Shown here one piece after another: positions 22,994 through 35,681 of a DNA stretch of 64,000 bases. The notes under the pieces were generated by a model, which worked only from the letters and a program-made list of their open reading frames with translations, had not been told where the DNA came from and ran no database searches. Within the stretch, counting starts at the first letter, position 1, and each line of letters starts with the position of its first letter. The position numbers were made by a program, and so were the translations under genes. This DNA comes from Ricinus communis. Lineage: Eukaryota > Streptophyta > Magnoliopsida > Malpighiales > Euphorbiaceae. Location: NCBI RefSeq assembly GCF_019578655.1, contig NC_063261.1, positions 7,014,446 through 7,078,445 on the forward strand, written 5' to 3'.

Positions 22994-23815
22994 CAGTTTG
23001 GTAAGTTTTTGGATTTATTTAAGCAGCTGAGGATTAACCTACCTTTTATTGAGGCTATATCGCAGATGCCTAGGTATGCGAGGTTCCTGAAAGAGATTCT
23101 AAGCAACAAGAGGAAGTTGGAGGACTTGGGACTTGTGGCATTAAATGAGGAGTGCTCAGCCATTTTTCAAAACAAGCTGCCAGTAAAGAGGTGTGATCTA
23201 GAGAGTTTCACTGTTCCCTGTATTATTAGTGATTTGCATGTTAGTGATGCTTTAGCTGATTTAGGAGCTAGCATCAATCTAATGCCTAGCAGTTTGTTTA
23301 AGAAATTAGGTTTGAGTGAGCCTAAACCTACTAGAATGAACATACAGTTAGCATATAGGACTGTGAAATATCATAGGGAATAGTTGAAGATGTACTTGTT
23401 AAGGTAGACAAGTTTATATTTCCTATTGATTTTGTTGTTATGGATATGGAGGATGAGAGTAGCATGCCTTTAATTCTAGGTAGACCTTTCCTTGCAACAT
23501 CTAGGGCTATTATTGATATGTGTGATGAGAAGTTACAGCTTAGAGTAGGTGATGAGACTATTACCTTTGACCTTAGCACTTATATGAGACATTCACTTGA
23601 CCATGATGATACTGTATATTCTTTGGATGTTTTGGATGATATTATAGAGTCTCAATTGCAGGAGATATTACTTGATGATCCTTTGCAGATAGCATTACAG
23701 GCTAAAGATGAGGAGGAGTTTTCCAACGAGGATGTATTAGAACAACTTGCTTGTTTGCTAGCTAGTGAGCCCAACAGGTCTGCTGACCATTTTGTTGATA
23801 TTGACAGGTCAGTAT
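22994..23815 (+). pseudogene. Athila-2 protease and linker
   Basis: LPFIEAISQMPRYARFLKEI, then FTVPCIISDLHVSDALADLG with the D-L-G-A-S active site (about 23255) and LMPSSLFKKLGL. A frameshift at about 23370 splits the domain; the second half has LILGRPFLATSRAIIDMCDE. The linker VYSLDVLDDIIESQLQEIL ends in a stop at about 23815. Confidence 0.82.
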
Positions 23816-24830
23816 AAATTAAGACCTTCACTTGAGGAGCCACCAGCCTTAGATTTGAAAGAGTTGCCTAAGCACTTGACCTATGCCTATTTGTATGAGG
23901 TAGAGAAGCTGCCGGTGATCATTGCTGATTCGACTCTTGAGGAGAGGGAGATGACTTTGGCTTCTCTCAAGAAGTATCTCGAGGCCTTTGCATACAAGAT
24001 TGCAGACATTCCTAGAATCAACTCCAACTATTATTCACATAAGATCCTGATGGAGGATAATTACAGGCCAGTGGTACAGCCACAATGACGGTTGAACCCA
24101 AATATGAAAGAAGTAGTCAAGAAAGAGGTAATTAAACTTCTAGATGCAGGTTTAGTTTACCCTATTTCTGATAGCTCTTAGGTTAGTCCTGTGCAGGTTG
24201 TGCCCAAGAAGGAGGAATGACGGTGGTCAAGAACGAGAAGGATGAGCTGATATCGACTACGACGGTAACTGGTCTTCGAGTTTGCATTGATTTCAAGAGG
24301 CTCAATGATGCAACACAGATGGACCATTTTCCCCTTCTTTTTATTAACCAAATGTTAGAGCGCTTATCAGGGCATATGTGTTATTGCTTTCTTGATTGGT
24401 TTTCAAGTTATTTTCATATTTCTATTGCACCTGAGGACCAAGAGAAAACTACTTTCACTTGCCCCTATGGTACGTTCGCTTACAGGAGGATGGCATTCGG
24501 TTTGTGCAATGCACTTGCTACTTTCCAAAGGTGTATGATGGTGATCTTCCATGACATGATTGAAGAGTCCATGTAGGTGTTCATGGATGGTTTCTCAGTA
24601 TTTGGTAACTCTTTCTCCTATTGTTTGATTAAATTAGAGAATATGCTTGCACGCTGTGTAGAAGCTAACCTTGTGCTGAATTGGAAAAAGTGTCATTTTA
24701 TGGTGAGAGAGGGTATTGTGCTAGGGCATAAGATTTCACATGTAGGGATGGAGGTAGATAGAGCTAAGGTAGAGACCATTCCTTAGTCATGCAGGTTTTT
24801 GTAGAAGGTTCATTAAGGACTTTTCTAAGA
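23816..24830 (+). pseudogene. Athila-2 reverse transcriptase
   Basis: RT motifs: RLNPNMKEVVKKEVIKLLDA (24088-24150), LRVCIDFKRLNDATQMDHF (24265), CYCFLDWFSSYFHISIAPED (24380), FTCPYGTFAYRRMAFGLCNA. The active site reads FMDGFSVFG (about 24580): the second catalytic Asp of the FMDD motif is Gly, with a stop three codons before it. The thumb ends NWKKCHFMVREGIVLGHKIS. A deletion of about 25 residues follows VETIP at 24785. Confidence 0.85.
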
Positions 24831-25697
24831 TTGCTAGACCTTTGACTCAATTGCTTGTAAAAAATGTTCCATTTATATTTTCTGATGACTATTTGCAGCT
24901 TTTGAGTTACTTAAGGAGAAGCTAACTACAGCCCCTATTATGGTTTTGCTTAATTGGGGGCTCCCTTTTAAGCTAATGTGTGATGATAGTGATTTTACAG
25001 TTGGAGATGTTTTAGGATAGAGGATTGACAATAAATTTCAAGCAATTTATTATGCTAGCAAGATATTGACAGATGTCCAGGAGCACTATACCACTATTGA
25101 GAAGGAGTTGCTTGCTGTGGTATTCGCTTTCAACAAGTTTCGCTCATATTTGTTGCTATCCAAGACCGTGGTCTACACGGATCATCCGATGTTGAGGTAC
25201 TTGTTTGGAAAGCATGATGCTAAGCCGATACTCATTCATTGGATTTTGCTTTTGTAGGAATTCGACATTAAGATCAAGGATAAGAAGGGTGCGGAGAACT
25301 TGGCCGCAGATCACCTTTCGAGATTAAAGAACCCGAGCCTAGATGCACTTGATAAGAGGGCTATTGATGACAGTTTTTTGGATGAGTACTTGTGCTCTAT
25401 TCAAGTATCTTCGAATATCCCTTAGTTTTTCAATTTTGTAAATCACTTGGTTGCAAAGGTCCTACCAAAGGGTATGACATTTCAGCAAAAGAAGAAACTA
25501 TTTGCTGATTTGAAGTATTACATTTAGGAAGATCCATTTTTGTTTCGAGTTTATGCAAACCAGGTGATTCAGCGATGCGTGTATGGGGAGGAGATCCTCC
25601 AGATTTTGAGGCATTGCTATGAGGGACCAACGTGGGGTCATCAAGCAGCTAACCATACTGCTAGGAAGGTTCTTGATGCTAGATTCTATTAGCTGAC
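24831..25697 (+). pseudogene. Athila-2 RNase H and integrase zinc finger, interrupted by solo LTR
   Basis: RNase H pieces include [20 protein letters not shown] (about 25050), [18 protein letters not shown] and the tether KDKKGAENLAADHLSRL. The H2C2 finger (CYEGPTWGHQAANHTARKVL) begins at 25615 and is cut at 25697 by the solo LTR; its second half resumes at 27214 (ARAFM, CDACQRS). Stops at 25255, 25425 and 25525. Confidence 0.82.
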
Positions 25698-27213
25698 TGA
25701 TGAGCATAGTTTTACACATATTTGCTTGTATATTATTGCGTATGTTCTTAGCAATTATTGTGCTTTTATTCCCAGATCACCCGTGTTTTATGTTCTTTTG
25801 CATTTCAGGAACATTTATAGGACCATCATCGTTGTTTAAGAAATTATAGATCAATACGTGCGGAAACGGATGAGAATTCATCAAGATCGGACAAGAGCCC
25901 GCAATGCATACATTGAGCACGGCCTGGACTCTGGCCGTGCTCAACCATTGGCTTTGATTCTTGAAATTGGCACTTTGGGCACGGTTTCCGTAGCCACCAC
26001 GGCCTTCAGCACGGCCCGTGGTGGCCAACACAGGGAGAAACACGGCCCGTGGTGGCCAACACGGGGAGAAACACGGACGTGGTGAAACCCTACTTGGTGA
26101 GATCCACAGTTTCAGCACGGCCTGGACTTCGCCCGTGCTAACCAGCACGGCCTTGAACACGGCCGTGCTGAGTTAAATATATAAGAAAAATGAATTTTTC
26201 TTAGAAAAGAGAGAGAGAGGGGGAAGAGGTGACATTGAGCCCTAGTGGCTGGTTCGGTTTTTGCACAATACTGAGTGCGAGAGAGAGTTGCAGTGAGTAA
26301 GAATCCCGGAATCGTAAGATTCCGAGTGCAAAACAGTAGTGGAGCAATTCAAGAGGCAGTTTGGGAGATTAATCAAAGTGTAGATCTAGATTTGGAGCTG
26401 TTCATCCAATTCGAGAGAAAAGGGTGTACATGTTTTATTTTCGTTATTCTTTCATTGTAATTGATTTCCTAGATTGTTTTAAACATGAACATGTTTAGCT
26501 AAATTGATTAAATCCATTGGGATTTCTTTGCTATGTTGGTTTGATATTATATTGTTGGATTGTTTGAGTTGGTTTTGTATTCTTCTTGTTTTCAGTGTTA
26601 ATAAGATTATGCATTATTTATGAGACGTTGTGAATTATGATGTTTAGATTGCTTTATGAGATTGAGAAATCCGTTTGGCAATTGGAACTTTGAATAACAA
26701 GAACTGGTTAATAATCGCTTAGAGATAAGGATAATTAACTAGCCGGATTAAGAATTAACAAAGCTTAATAGAGGCGGATTAAAGCTTAATGCTAATTTAA
26801 GAATCAATCGTTAGGAAGAGATTCCAACTTTAGGTTATTAGGTTTAGGAATTCGGTTATCTCGAGAGAGAAACCGAATTGAGTTAAGAATTCACGGGTAG
26901 CATAATTAGACTCACCGATCCTTTATCTTTTGTTTGATTGCCAACTAGTTTAGATTTCCTTTGGGTTTGTCTTCTTGTCTTGATTATTTCACTTATCAAT
27001 TACTCCTGCATCTCCCTTAGAACTTAGCTTGTAGTTAATAGTTAGTTTAGAATTTATTCATCATCCATTTTAGGTTAATATTACAAAGAACAAAGGAGTA
27101 ACTCTGGGCTTTCGCTTTCCCGAGGAATACGACCTTGATACTCGCCATTAGTGCTAGACTGCATCGATAGGTACACTGCCTTAGATTGTAGCTAACACGA
27201 GTAGCACCCATCA
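25698..27213 (+). mobile_element. Solo LTR (Athila-2-related subfamily B) inside Athila-2
   Basis: 1516 bp, from TGATGAGCATAG to GCACCCATCA, with a perfect 5-bp duplication CTGAC (25693-25697 and 27214-27218). It splits the Athila-2 integrase zinc-finger codons. It carries the CACGGCC cluster (25916-26168) with a 35-bp tandem duplication at 26006-26075, then TATATAAG (26178-26185). The same subfamily occurs at 48096-49602. Confidence 0.93.
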
Positions 27214-28220
27214 CTGACCATCTTTTAGGATGCTAGAGCATTCATGTAGGTTTGTGATGCATGCTAGAGGTCAGGTAACATCTCTGCTCGTGATGAGATG
27301 CCCCAAACGAGCATTCAAGCGATTGAGATTTTTGATATTTGGAGCATTGACTTCATAGGGCCCTTTCCTTCTTCTTTTAGAAATAAGTATATCCTTGTTG
27401 TTGTTGAGTATTTTTCTAAGTAGCCGGAAGCGCAAGCTTTCCAAACTAATGATGCTAGAGTCATTACTAAATTCCTTAAGCGATTATTTGCTAGGTTTGG
27501 CATACCTAGGGTACTGATTAGTGATAGAGGGACTCATTTTTGTAATGCTCAACTGGAGAGAGTACTTCAGTGATATGGAGTGACCCAAAGGTTTTCTACA
27601 CCCTATCACCCGATGACTAGTAGGCAAGTAGAGGTTACCAATAGGAGTTTGAAACACATCTTAGAGAAAACTGTGGGGGTGAGTAGGAAGGATTGGGTGA
27701 ATAAGTTAGATGATGCACTTTGGGCATTCAGGATAGACTATCGTACTTCTACAGGTTTTACACCTTATAGGCTTATGTATGGGAAAGCTTGCCATTTACC
27801 TATTTAGTTAGAGCATAGAGCCCTTTGGGCCTTAAGAATTTGTAATTTTGATGTTGATTTTATAGGTAAACAGAGATAGTGGCAGCTCAATGAGTTGGAT
27901 GAGTGGCGCCAGTAAGCTTATGGCAACTCATTCATCTATAAGGAGCGGACTAAGAAGTGGCACGACAAGCAACTAAGGGGCTCCAATGAGTTTCAAGTTG
28001 CGGATTGAGTTTTGTCTACAATTCATGTCTTTGTTTGTTCCCAAAGAAGCTCAGGAGTCGTTGGTCAGGACCATTCATGATCTAACAAATGTTCCCATAT
28101 AGAACGGTTGAGCTGCATCATCCCGATAAGGGAAATTTCAAGGTGAATGACCATCACTTGAAGCATTATCATGGAGACTCACTTGAGGTTGAGGAGCGGG
28201 TCAATATGGTTTTGTTCTAG
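27214..28220 (+). pseudogene. Athila-2 integrase
   Basis: Core: [10 protein letters not shown] (first Asp, about 27345), [20 protein letters not shown] (second Asp, about 27525), SRQVEVTNRSLKHILEKT (Glu, about 27630), WAFRIDYRTSTGFTPYRLMY. The C-terminal part has LNELDEWRQ, a stop, ERTKKWHDKQL, then a frameshift before the last conserved block (KGNFKVNDHHLKHYH near 28140). The triad is present, but at least five stops interrupt the frame. Confidence 0.85.
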
Positions 28221-28500
28221 TGAGAATGACCTTCTGCATGAGTCCAGCTACATGACTCGGTCAAAAAAAGCGCTCTTAGAGGCATTCCCGAGCTTATCCT
28301 TTACATTTTTGCGATTTTTAGCATTTGACTATTTTCTGTTCTTCTTTTGCAATTTTCTACTTAGCTTTTCTTTTTTAAATTTCGATTGGTTTTGAACTTA
28401 AGTCTTTTCATTTTTATGTTGTTTTGGTTGAAAATTAATTGGTTATGTAGAATATTGAGTTATATAGGTGTTAGTGCATAAAATGGAGTAAAAGCACTTT
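28221..28500 (+). other. Athila-2 3' internal region after integrase
   Basis: Non-coding stretch. It contains a decayed 'agcgctcttagaggcattcccgagc' block and a T-rich tail. No gene. Confidence 0.5.
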
Positions 28501-29231
28501 TCTGGGCTTCAACACGGGACTAACACGGTTTTAGACACAGCCTGTGCTACTGCTCTACACGGCCCATGCTTAATTTCATAGGGCTTGTTGGTTGTGAAAA
28601 ATGAAACTGCACGGTTCCCGAGAGTAACATTGCTTCAAACATGGCCCATGCTGCTTCGCACGGCCCGTGCTTGATTGCTCAGGGTGTGTTAGGGTATAAA
28701 AGAAGGAGCTACACGGTTCCCGAGAGTCACACGATTTACAACACGGCCCGTGTCAAAGCGTGTTGAATATAAGGCGTTTGCGGACATGGATTGATGAAGA
28801 GCATGACTTAGACCTGACACGGGCCAGAGCACGGTGTGTCATGACCGTTTTGCTATATATTTGCGAGCATAACATGGGCGTATCACGATCGTTTTTAGAG
28901 AAAATCTTTCTAACTCTTCCATATTTTCGGGTATTCTCTATGATTTTTCACTCTTTGTGCATTTTTTCTCGCATTTTGCCATTAACCAAGTAAGTTTTCT
29001 TCTTTAATTTCTAATTTCTTTTAATTTTTAATTTTTCTGCTTATTTATTTGATATTGTTTTGCTTATTTTATTTTAGCTTTCTGCTTATTTATTTTATTT
29101 TATTTTTAATTTTTGTTGTTGTTTGAGGTTTAGATTAATTATTTAATTCTCATTATGTAATTCTGCCTTTTCTTTTAATCTGCCCTACATTGCTGAATTG
29201 TGGAAGTTAGTAACTATTGCTTATTAGTTTG
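28501..29231 (+). promoter_or_regulatory. Athila-2 internal U3-like module, env region deleted
   Basis: A cacgg/ggcccgtg cluster (28510-28850) leads directly into GCTATATATTTGCG (TATA 28854-28860), then about 130 nt of leader and CCAA|GTAAGTTTTC (donor at 28989/28990). This mirrors the module in Athila-1. No envelope-position ORF follows; the sequence jumps at about 29231 into the last 320 bp of LTR. Function inferred. Confidence 0.5.
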
Positions 29232-29553
29232 TACACGAGTAGCATAATCAGACTCAACAATCTGTTATCCTTAGTTTAGTTGCCAACTAGTCTAGGTCCT
29301 CTTTGGGTTTGCTTTCTTGTCTTGATTATTCTCTTTGCTCATTCATTCTTGCATTACACTTAGAATTTAGTTTTTAGTCATTAGTAAATTTAGAAACCTC
29401 CATTATTAGTTTTAGGCTAGATAACAAAGAACGAAGTAGTAACTCTAGGATTTCACTTTCCCGAAGGATACAATATTTTTTTATACTTGCCGTTGTGCTA
29501 GGCTGCATCGATAGGTTCACTGCCTTAGTTGTAGTTGCATAAGCAACCCATCA
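29232..29553 (+). repeat. Athila-2 3' LTR remnant (last ~320 bp)
   Basis: Matches 20879-21196 from 'gtagcataatc.gactcaacaatctg' to AAGCAACCCATCA. Upstream LTR sequence (about 1.18 kb) is missing, so the env region and most of the 3' LTR were lost in a deletion. Confidence 0.75.
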
Positions 29554-30085
29554 CACCCTCTTCTACAAGACTGTAGTCAAGATTTGCATGTTCATCTTCT
29601 ACATTATGTTCACTTTCATCCTCTCCACCATCATTCAGATTCCTATTAAAACCTACCTTAATGTTAACTCCTACATATTCTCCTCTTACATCAATTTTTT
29701 CAAGTTCTTCTGTAACACTAGAATCAACTTGCATCTAAACTCTGCCATTTCCACCCACTAACTTGTCATTTCTTACTAAAGCCTTTTCTACCACCCTCTA
29801 CAAATACATTCATCATACCATCCCCATTGCAAAACATACTTAAGTATCTCTATCACATTAGAATCATCTTTACTAGTCTTTTACCTTTCATTGGTTCTCA
29901 CATCTTGTAACCTAAATGAGAGTTTGTCTTAACAGTTATAACCTAGCTTCTATACTTCCTCTTCTAAATTAAAATAGCCAAATATATCTACATCAAACCC
30001 ATTCCTTAGGGATATGTCACCTCCAGCGTATACTATTTCACAAGCAACATTCACTACTCTCCCACCATGGCGGAAGTAAAATGAA
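29554..30085 (-). pseudogene. MULE (MuDR-like) transposase N-terminal domain
   Basis: From 30085 the minus frame reads FYFRHGGRVVNVACEIVYAG, then GFDVDIFGYFNLEEEV, LGYNC, then VIEILKYVLQWGWYDE, then acidic NLNDGGEDESEHNVEDEHAN and YSLVEE. This is the PB1-like N-terminal domain found on many plant MULE transposases. Several stops and no initiator ATG. The frame continues at 19691 on the far side of Athila-2. No MULE/DDE catalytic domain remains in any piece. Confidence 0.7.
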
Positions 30086-30825
30086 AACTTATCATTGCAT
30101 TATAATATAACTAGAAAATTACTTAGCTAGACAAAGTCAAACCATGAAAAAGACATATGTTTGCTATTGAAACCATAAGATAATAAAGAAACAATACAAA
30201 CCCTAATAAAAAGTTTAAAGTTAGGTTCCACTACATTATAAAATTTAAGAAAGTTGCCTTACATGTTCACTATTGTTATAACTCTAGAAAACACTTGGGA
30301 CCACAAATGAAACGAGCCATTGAAAACTTCTATATTAAATCTTTAAAATCATTTATTCAGACCACAGAGTCCCTAATCACTGTAAAATGGAAGGCTTTCA
30401 CATGACAATAATTGATTTGGGATTCTTTAACTCTGATTTCAAGATAGGATTACCGTTATGTCAATTAGAGATGAAGAACACAATACTCTTCAGGTTTTGG
30501 TTTGATAGGATATAAAACTAAATTGGGAATTTTAGTATTGTATTTAGGGTTAACTTTAACACTGTGTCTTTTATTTTGATCTTATTATAATCAAAATGTG
30601 GTGTTTTGTGTTTAAATAACGTGGTTCTGACGTGGCTCCAACATAAGACAATGAGTCCAACATGGACAAACTCTACCTGATATGCTGGAAGCACCTCACT
30701 GAGATTTATATCGGTGCTTCGAATTGCAAAATAATGTAACTAAGTGACTGAATTTGCCAAAATTGAGAAGTCATATCAAAATTGCAAAAAACACGAAAGG
30801 TCATGATTAAATTTGCATTTAGACC
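30086..30825 (-). mobile_element. MULE 5' untranslated region and terminal inverted repeat
   Basis: Upstream of the MULE N-terminal codons. The outer ~100 bp, on the minus strand starting GGTCTAAATGCAAATTT at 30825, is the kind of phrase found in plant MULE termini. The partner terminus is not seen in the window; it may lie left of the CACTA element. Boundary inferred. Confidence 0.45.
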
Positions 30826-33800
30826 TTGATTTTTTTTATCTAGTATCTAAAATTAGTGTAACTAACCTAAAGCGAGTCCAGAAGGACTCTTGTCAAAGAT
30901 AAAATATTAATTTATGAGTCTTAATGCAGCTACATATCGAAAACTCGAATTTAAAACTTTATTTAAACTAAAAAGATGTTAACCATCTCATTTACATGCT
31001 TAGAATCTAAAATTTATTATTTTTTATAATTATTCATTTGTAATCTATGTAAAGAAGGGTGAGCCTATTTCCATAATATAAAGTGCTAAAGTTATAACTT
31101 TTCTTTACATAAGAAGTAACTTACATAAAAAAAATGTGACCCTTGGAAATTCAAGTTATGAAAGGTAATTGTATTTATAATTTTATGAGCTATTTTATGT
31201 TTTATTAATCCAACAATTAATTTATAACTTCAATATAATAGTATTGAAGTTAATTAGTATTTCTAAAAAATTATTATTACTCCCTCCATTTTAGATCAAT
31301 AGTTCTTTTATTTTATATTTTTCATTTGTCTTAAAATATAATATACTTTTTTATTTGCTAGTGTAGTAAGTAATTGTTAAAAAATCTTTTATTAATTGAC
31401 ATAAATATCATTAAAAGCAATTAATTTTTATTTTTAAATTTTGAATTATAGTCTTTATAAAATTTTAATAAGAAAATTTAGAAAAAAAGATAAAAATTAA
31501 TAATATTAATTAAAAAAATATAAATATTCTAATCCGTATAGTATCAAATTAAGATGAAAAGATTAATATTTAACTGTAGTTTATATATTCATATTAGCAT
31601 AATATTTTGAGTTCGCGTGCACGACATACTAAATCCAAACTACTCACAGTATTTCTAAATGAGTATTTAATAATAAGTCTGCTGCGCCAATCATAAACCT
31701 GTTTACAAATACTTGAATTCTATACAAGAAAAAGTTGAAGGATTGTGTAACATACCCTACCTTGCCATCTCTAACTGTCATGATTTCATAAAAAGTCTAA
31801 TTTGATGTTAGAAATGAACGAAAACTAGTAATCGTCTGAACTAATGACTATCAGTAACTTATCGCTTAGACTAATTTCATTGTTTGAAGGGAATCTTTCA
31901 CTAATACCTTAAAAGATATTTAATGTATCATTTTTAATCTCAAAATAGCTTTCTTTTAAAAATACTGTAAGTTGAAGTTTTATTTAAAAAATATGTAAAT
32001 ATCACAATAATCTTATTTCCAACTCTCTCAAAATGGCATCTTCCCAAAAAGCTTCTCCATCTCTTATTTTCTACATTAGCCAATCACTACAATCTCATCT
32101 CTTTTCTTTTATTCGACTGTCCATACTATTTTTCTATGATGCTTTGCTGAAAAAAGTCAGATCTAAATATTTTTCTTTTTTTTTTTTGTTCAAAGATAGA
32201 TTGGGTATAATAATTTAGTTTTTTCTATAGAACTTTGATTGTTTTGGTTGAAATTGAGTTATAATAATCAATGTCATTGCATGATGTTAGTAGAGGATTT
32301 TGAGTTGAGTTTTAAAGGTTAGAATTAAAAATTACAAGTAAACATAAAATCCAAAAAAATAGTATATGTTTCTACAAACATGTGGGAAAAAATATACTTT
32401 TATACATAAATGATATATGTTAACAAAAATCAGATTTTAAAAAAGAAATATTATGAATCATTAATGTTAAGTTACAAATTGAATTTATTAAGAATATAAT
32501 TTATTTTACATATAAAATAATATTTTTAAAAAAATTAAAAAATCGTCATAAAGAGAACCTTTTTCTTATATAAATATATTACTAAAAAGTACATGTTTGG
32601 TATATGTTGGGTATAAATTAATCAAAATTTTAATTTATTTAATTAATATATTTTAATTTTAAAAGTCTTAAGGGATATGATACCTGTTTTTATTGATTGA
32701 TTTAGTTAAGATTTGTATATAATAACACTCACTATTATTAGAAATTAAAAAAATATTATGATGATAATTATTTTATATTTCTATGAAATTATTAAATGTT
32801 TTGTATACTTACAACAAAATATAATAGAAGAAGGTTGAAGCAAATGGAATTTATTGAATAAACTATGAAATACATTTAAAAATAGAGAATTTAAAAGATA
32901 AACTCCCAAGAAATAGTATTGGATTACACTTATTTTAATATCCGTTACATATATTTATAATATATTTCAAATATTTGCACATTTAAAAAAAAAGATAAGA
33001 AATAACAGCAAAATGTATAAACTTAATAAAATGCGGTATATGTTAAATACATATTTAGCATCTGCAACTATTTTAATTTATAAAGATTAAAAAGGTAAAC
33101 TCTTAAAAAATAATATAAATTACACTTATTTTATTATATGTTGGGTATAAAATGTATATATTAGCTATATGTGAGGTATATATTAGGTAACTTTTAATCA
33201 AAATTTTAATTTTCTTTACATAGTTTTATTCTAACTTTTTTTACTAGTGGTATAGGATATAATATGAGTGTTCATTCAATATAATTAAATACATTCAAAT
33301 TATTTTAATATATATTCTTTATATATAATATATTATATATCTTTAGAAGAGCATAAAAAAAAGTTACAGTAAATGATATATATTTTATAGATGTAGATAT
33401 ATGTTTCCTATATATTTAATATATATATGTATATAAATGGTACTAAAACTATTATTTGGTTTCTACTTGTACCTTTGGTATCTACATGTAAGCTTAGCTA
33501 CTTTCAAAAAGTTTAGCCAATTTCTTAAAACAAGCATATTATCAAACATCATCGGTGCAAAATATAATCTCATTTAATCAAATTTATTAGCCAACTCTGA
33601 TCGTTATTTTATTGTTTATCCATACATGGATAGGACCATTATAAGAAAAAAATCAAATTAAATTAACCAATTAGCCAACAATTCTTGAATTAATGCTCTA
33701 TGTCATCTCATTTCTTTGTTAGTTGTATAATAATTCACTTACTCTTCCTTACACATAAAAGTTTATAGCATATTAAATAACAAAATTACGTATAAAATTT

Positions 33801-35681
33801 TTCTCATTTTAAAATTGTAGAAAAGATAGTATCTATTTATATATTTTGGTATCTTTCATGCATATATAAAGTATTTGTATATTATTCGAATACAACACCA
33901 AACCCATCAATGCACATCCATTATCAGAAAATTTATCAAACACTTTAAGATAAAAGAAGAAAATAATTAAAATTTAACAATCTCAATTTAATAATAACAT
34001 CAATCATAGTCTAAAAAGATATATAAACCAATCAAAAATGATCTTTGCTACTTATAAAAAGATAAAAGAAGAAAATCATCTTTAAAAGTAATTATGATTC
34101 ATAAGAAAAAGCACAAAAAATCCATTAGTATACAGCAGCTACCATAGGATGAGATGAGAAATGGAGAAAATAAAAGCCAAAGAAAAAAATCATACTATAA
34201 GTAAGCTTGACTTTCAATTCCCTTTTGTCTCTTCAACACCTTTTTCTCTTTTTTTATAAGTAAGTTTACCATTAACTAATGAACTTGAATTAATTAAAGA
34301 GAGAGAAAGAGAATGAAAACTATAAAAATAAAGAGAATTAATTAAAGAAAGAGAAAGAGAGAGTTAAAACCATAAAAATAAAGGGCGTGGTAATGAGTAT
34401 AAAAGAGGAAGAAAATGACGGATAAAGAAGAGCTAAAAGAAAATAAAAAGAGAATAGAGGTTGGTCATGTGGTAGCTCGTAAAAGAGAAATAAAAAAAAG
34501 AATATACAATACTTTTAAAACAGTGATTCGTATTTATTTGAAAATAAAAAATTCACAATATAAAAGATATTATGTTAAAAAAATAGTATTTTATATAATT
34601 TTTTTATTTAAATATCAATTTTATTTTTTTATTTGTTAAAAACTCAATCGGCAATAAAATAAATTACACTCAAGTAACAATTTAATAATTTCTTTAATAA
34701 GAAGAAGAAAATTTAAATTTAAAACAACTATTTTTCTATATCAAATACTTTTACGATTTTATATTAGTCCGAAAGCAGTACTTAAATTTCAATCTAATTC
34801 TAGTGATCTAACGTCTATAAATTCAAAAATATTTTTTGTTACACCAGTGAAACATGCTAGTTATTAGGCCTAAAAGATTAAGGGCTAAAGCAGAAAAGTT
34901 ATAGGTGAAGCATACATGGAATCAAAGTTTTTGCTTCTAATAATAACAGAAACAATCACAGGAGCTACTGAGCACCATGGCTTAAAGTATTCCTTTCAAT
35001 AATAACAAAAACAATCACGCAAGATGCCATTTAACGAGGCTCATGACCTAAAACTTGAAAGGATAAAATAATAATCATATTTATTATTTCTTTGCCTAAT
35101 TGCAAATTAATTTTTATTATTATTTTAATTTAGCTTTTAGTTATTTTAATGTATTTATGCGAGCGTATCAGATAAAATTTATGGATGCTATAGAACGTGT
35201 CTAAATGAAATACCACGTCAGGTTTCACTTAATCTATTATTTAAAAAAAATGAATTTTGCATATTTTATTTCCAATTTAATATTTTTAAAACTCTAAAAA
35301 TAAAACTCAAATCCCTAAATTCACGTGTAACTCCTTTAGAAAACTTACCTTAAAATACTCTCATCAATTACATTAAAATTTGTCATTATTGTGATATTCT
35401 CTTCAAATTAAAATTTCAGAAAAATAAATCGAACTTTTGTTATTGTGAAATCATGCACATTTTGCATTATTGGCCCGATCAATGCTTATGGTTGTGTTCT
35501 CAAAGTGTAATTTAGAATGGACAGGATACTGTGGAACTTAAAGCTATTGTTGTCCCATTTACACTGGTCTCAACTGCAACCTTTATTATGAAAATGGCGT
35601 TTTGATTATGTTATAATGGTTCCTTTGTATCTTTTCATTTTGGTGACTTGAACATACTATTGGTGTTTTCGCTATGATTTA
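30826..35681. other. AT-rich intergenic sequence, no gene supported
   Basis: Almost 5 kb of low-complexity AT-rich DNA. A Stowaway-like 'ctccctccatttta' occurs at 31282. A diverged direct duplication of about 190 bp lies around 32880-33200 (shared 'aaactc..aa-aatagtat..attacacttattttaatat' and 'tatatgttgggtataaa'). Small ORFs at 32033-32218 (ATG start) and 34415-34639 have no recognisable features. I see no tRNA or exon signature. Confidence 0.5.
31280..31570. mobile_element. Possible degraded Stowaway-like MITE
   Basis: CTCCCTCCATTTTAGATC next to a TA at 31280 resembles a Stowaway terminus. About 280 bp later 'gtatcaaattaagatgaaaag' could be the decayed opposite terminus. The second end is weak. 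Confidence 0.3.

Larger units (their letters stand above)
19692..29553 (+). mobile_element. Athila-type Ty3/gypsy retrotransposon (Athila-2), degraded
   Basis: The 5' LTR (19692-21196) is followed by a tRNA-Asp-type primer site (21203-21220), gag, protease, RT, RNase H and integrase on the plus strand. Only the last ~320 bp of a matching 3' LTR remains (29232-29553). Flanks are CACTA (19687-19691) and CACCC (29554-29558), three of five identical, and the interrupted MULE frame is restored if these are a decayed 5-bp duplication. A related solo LTR sits inside (25698-27213). Many stops and frameshifts, so older than Athila-1. Confidence 0.85.

Noticed and set aside
32033..32218. 61-codon ORF beginning MASSQKASPS
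   Set aside because: Has an ATG and a hydrophobic run, but AT-rich low-complexity context and no recognisable motif; not supported as a gene.
34415..34639. 74-codon Lys/Ile/Phe-rich ORF
   Set aside because: Composition is what AT-rich DNA gives by chance; no promoter or homology signature.
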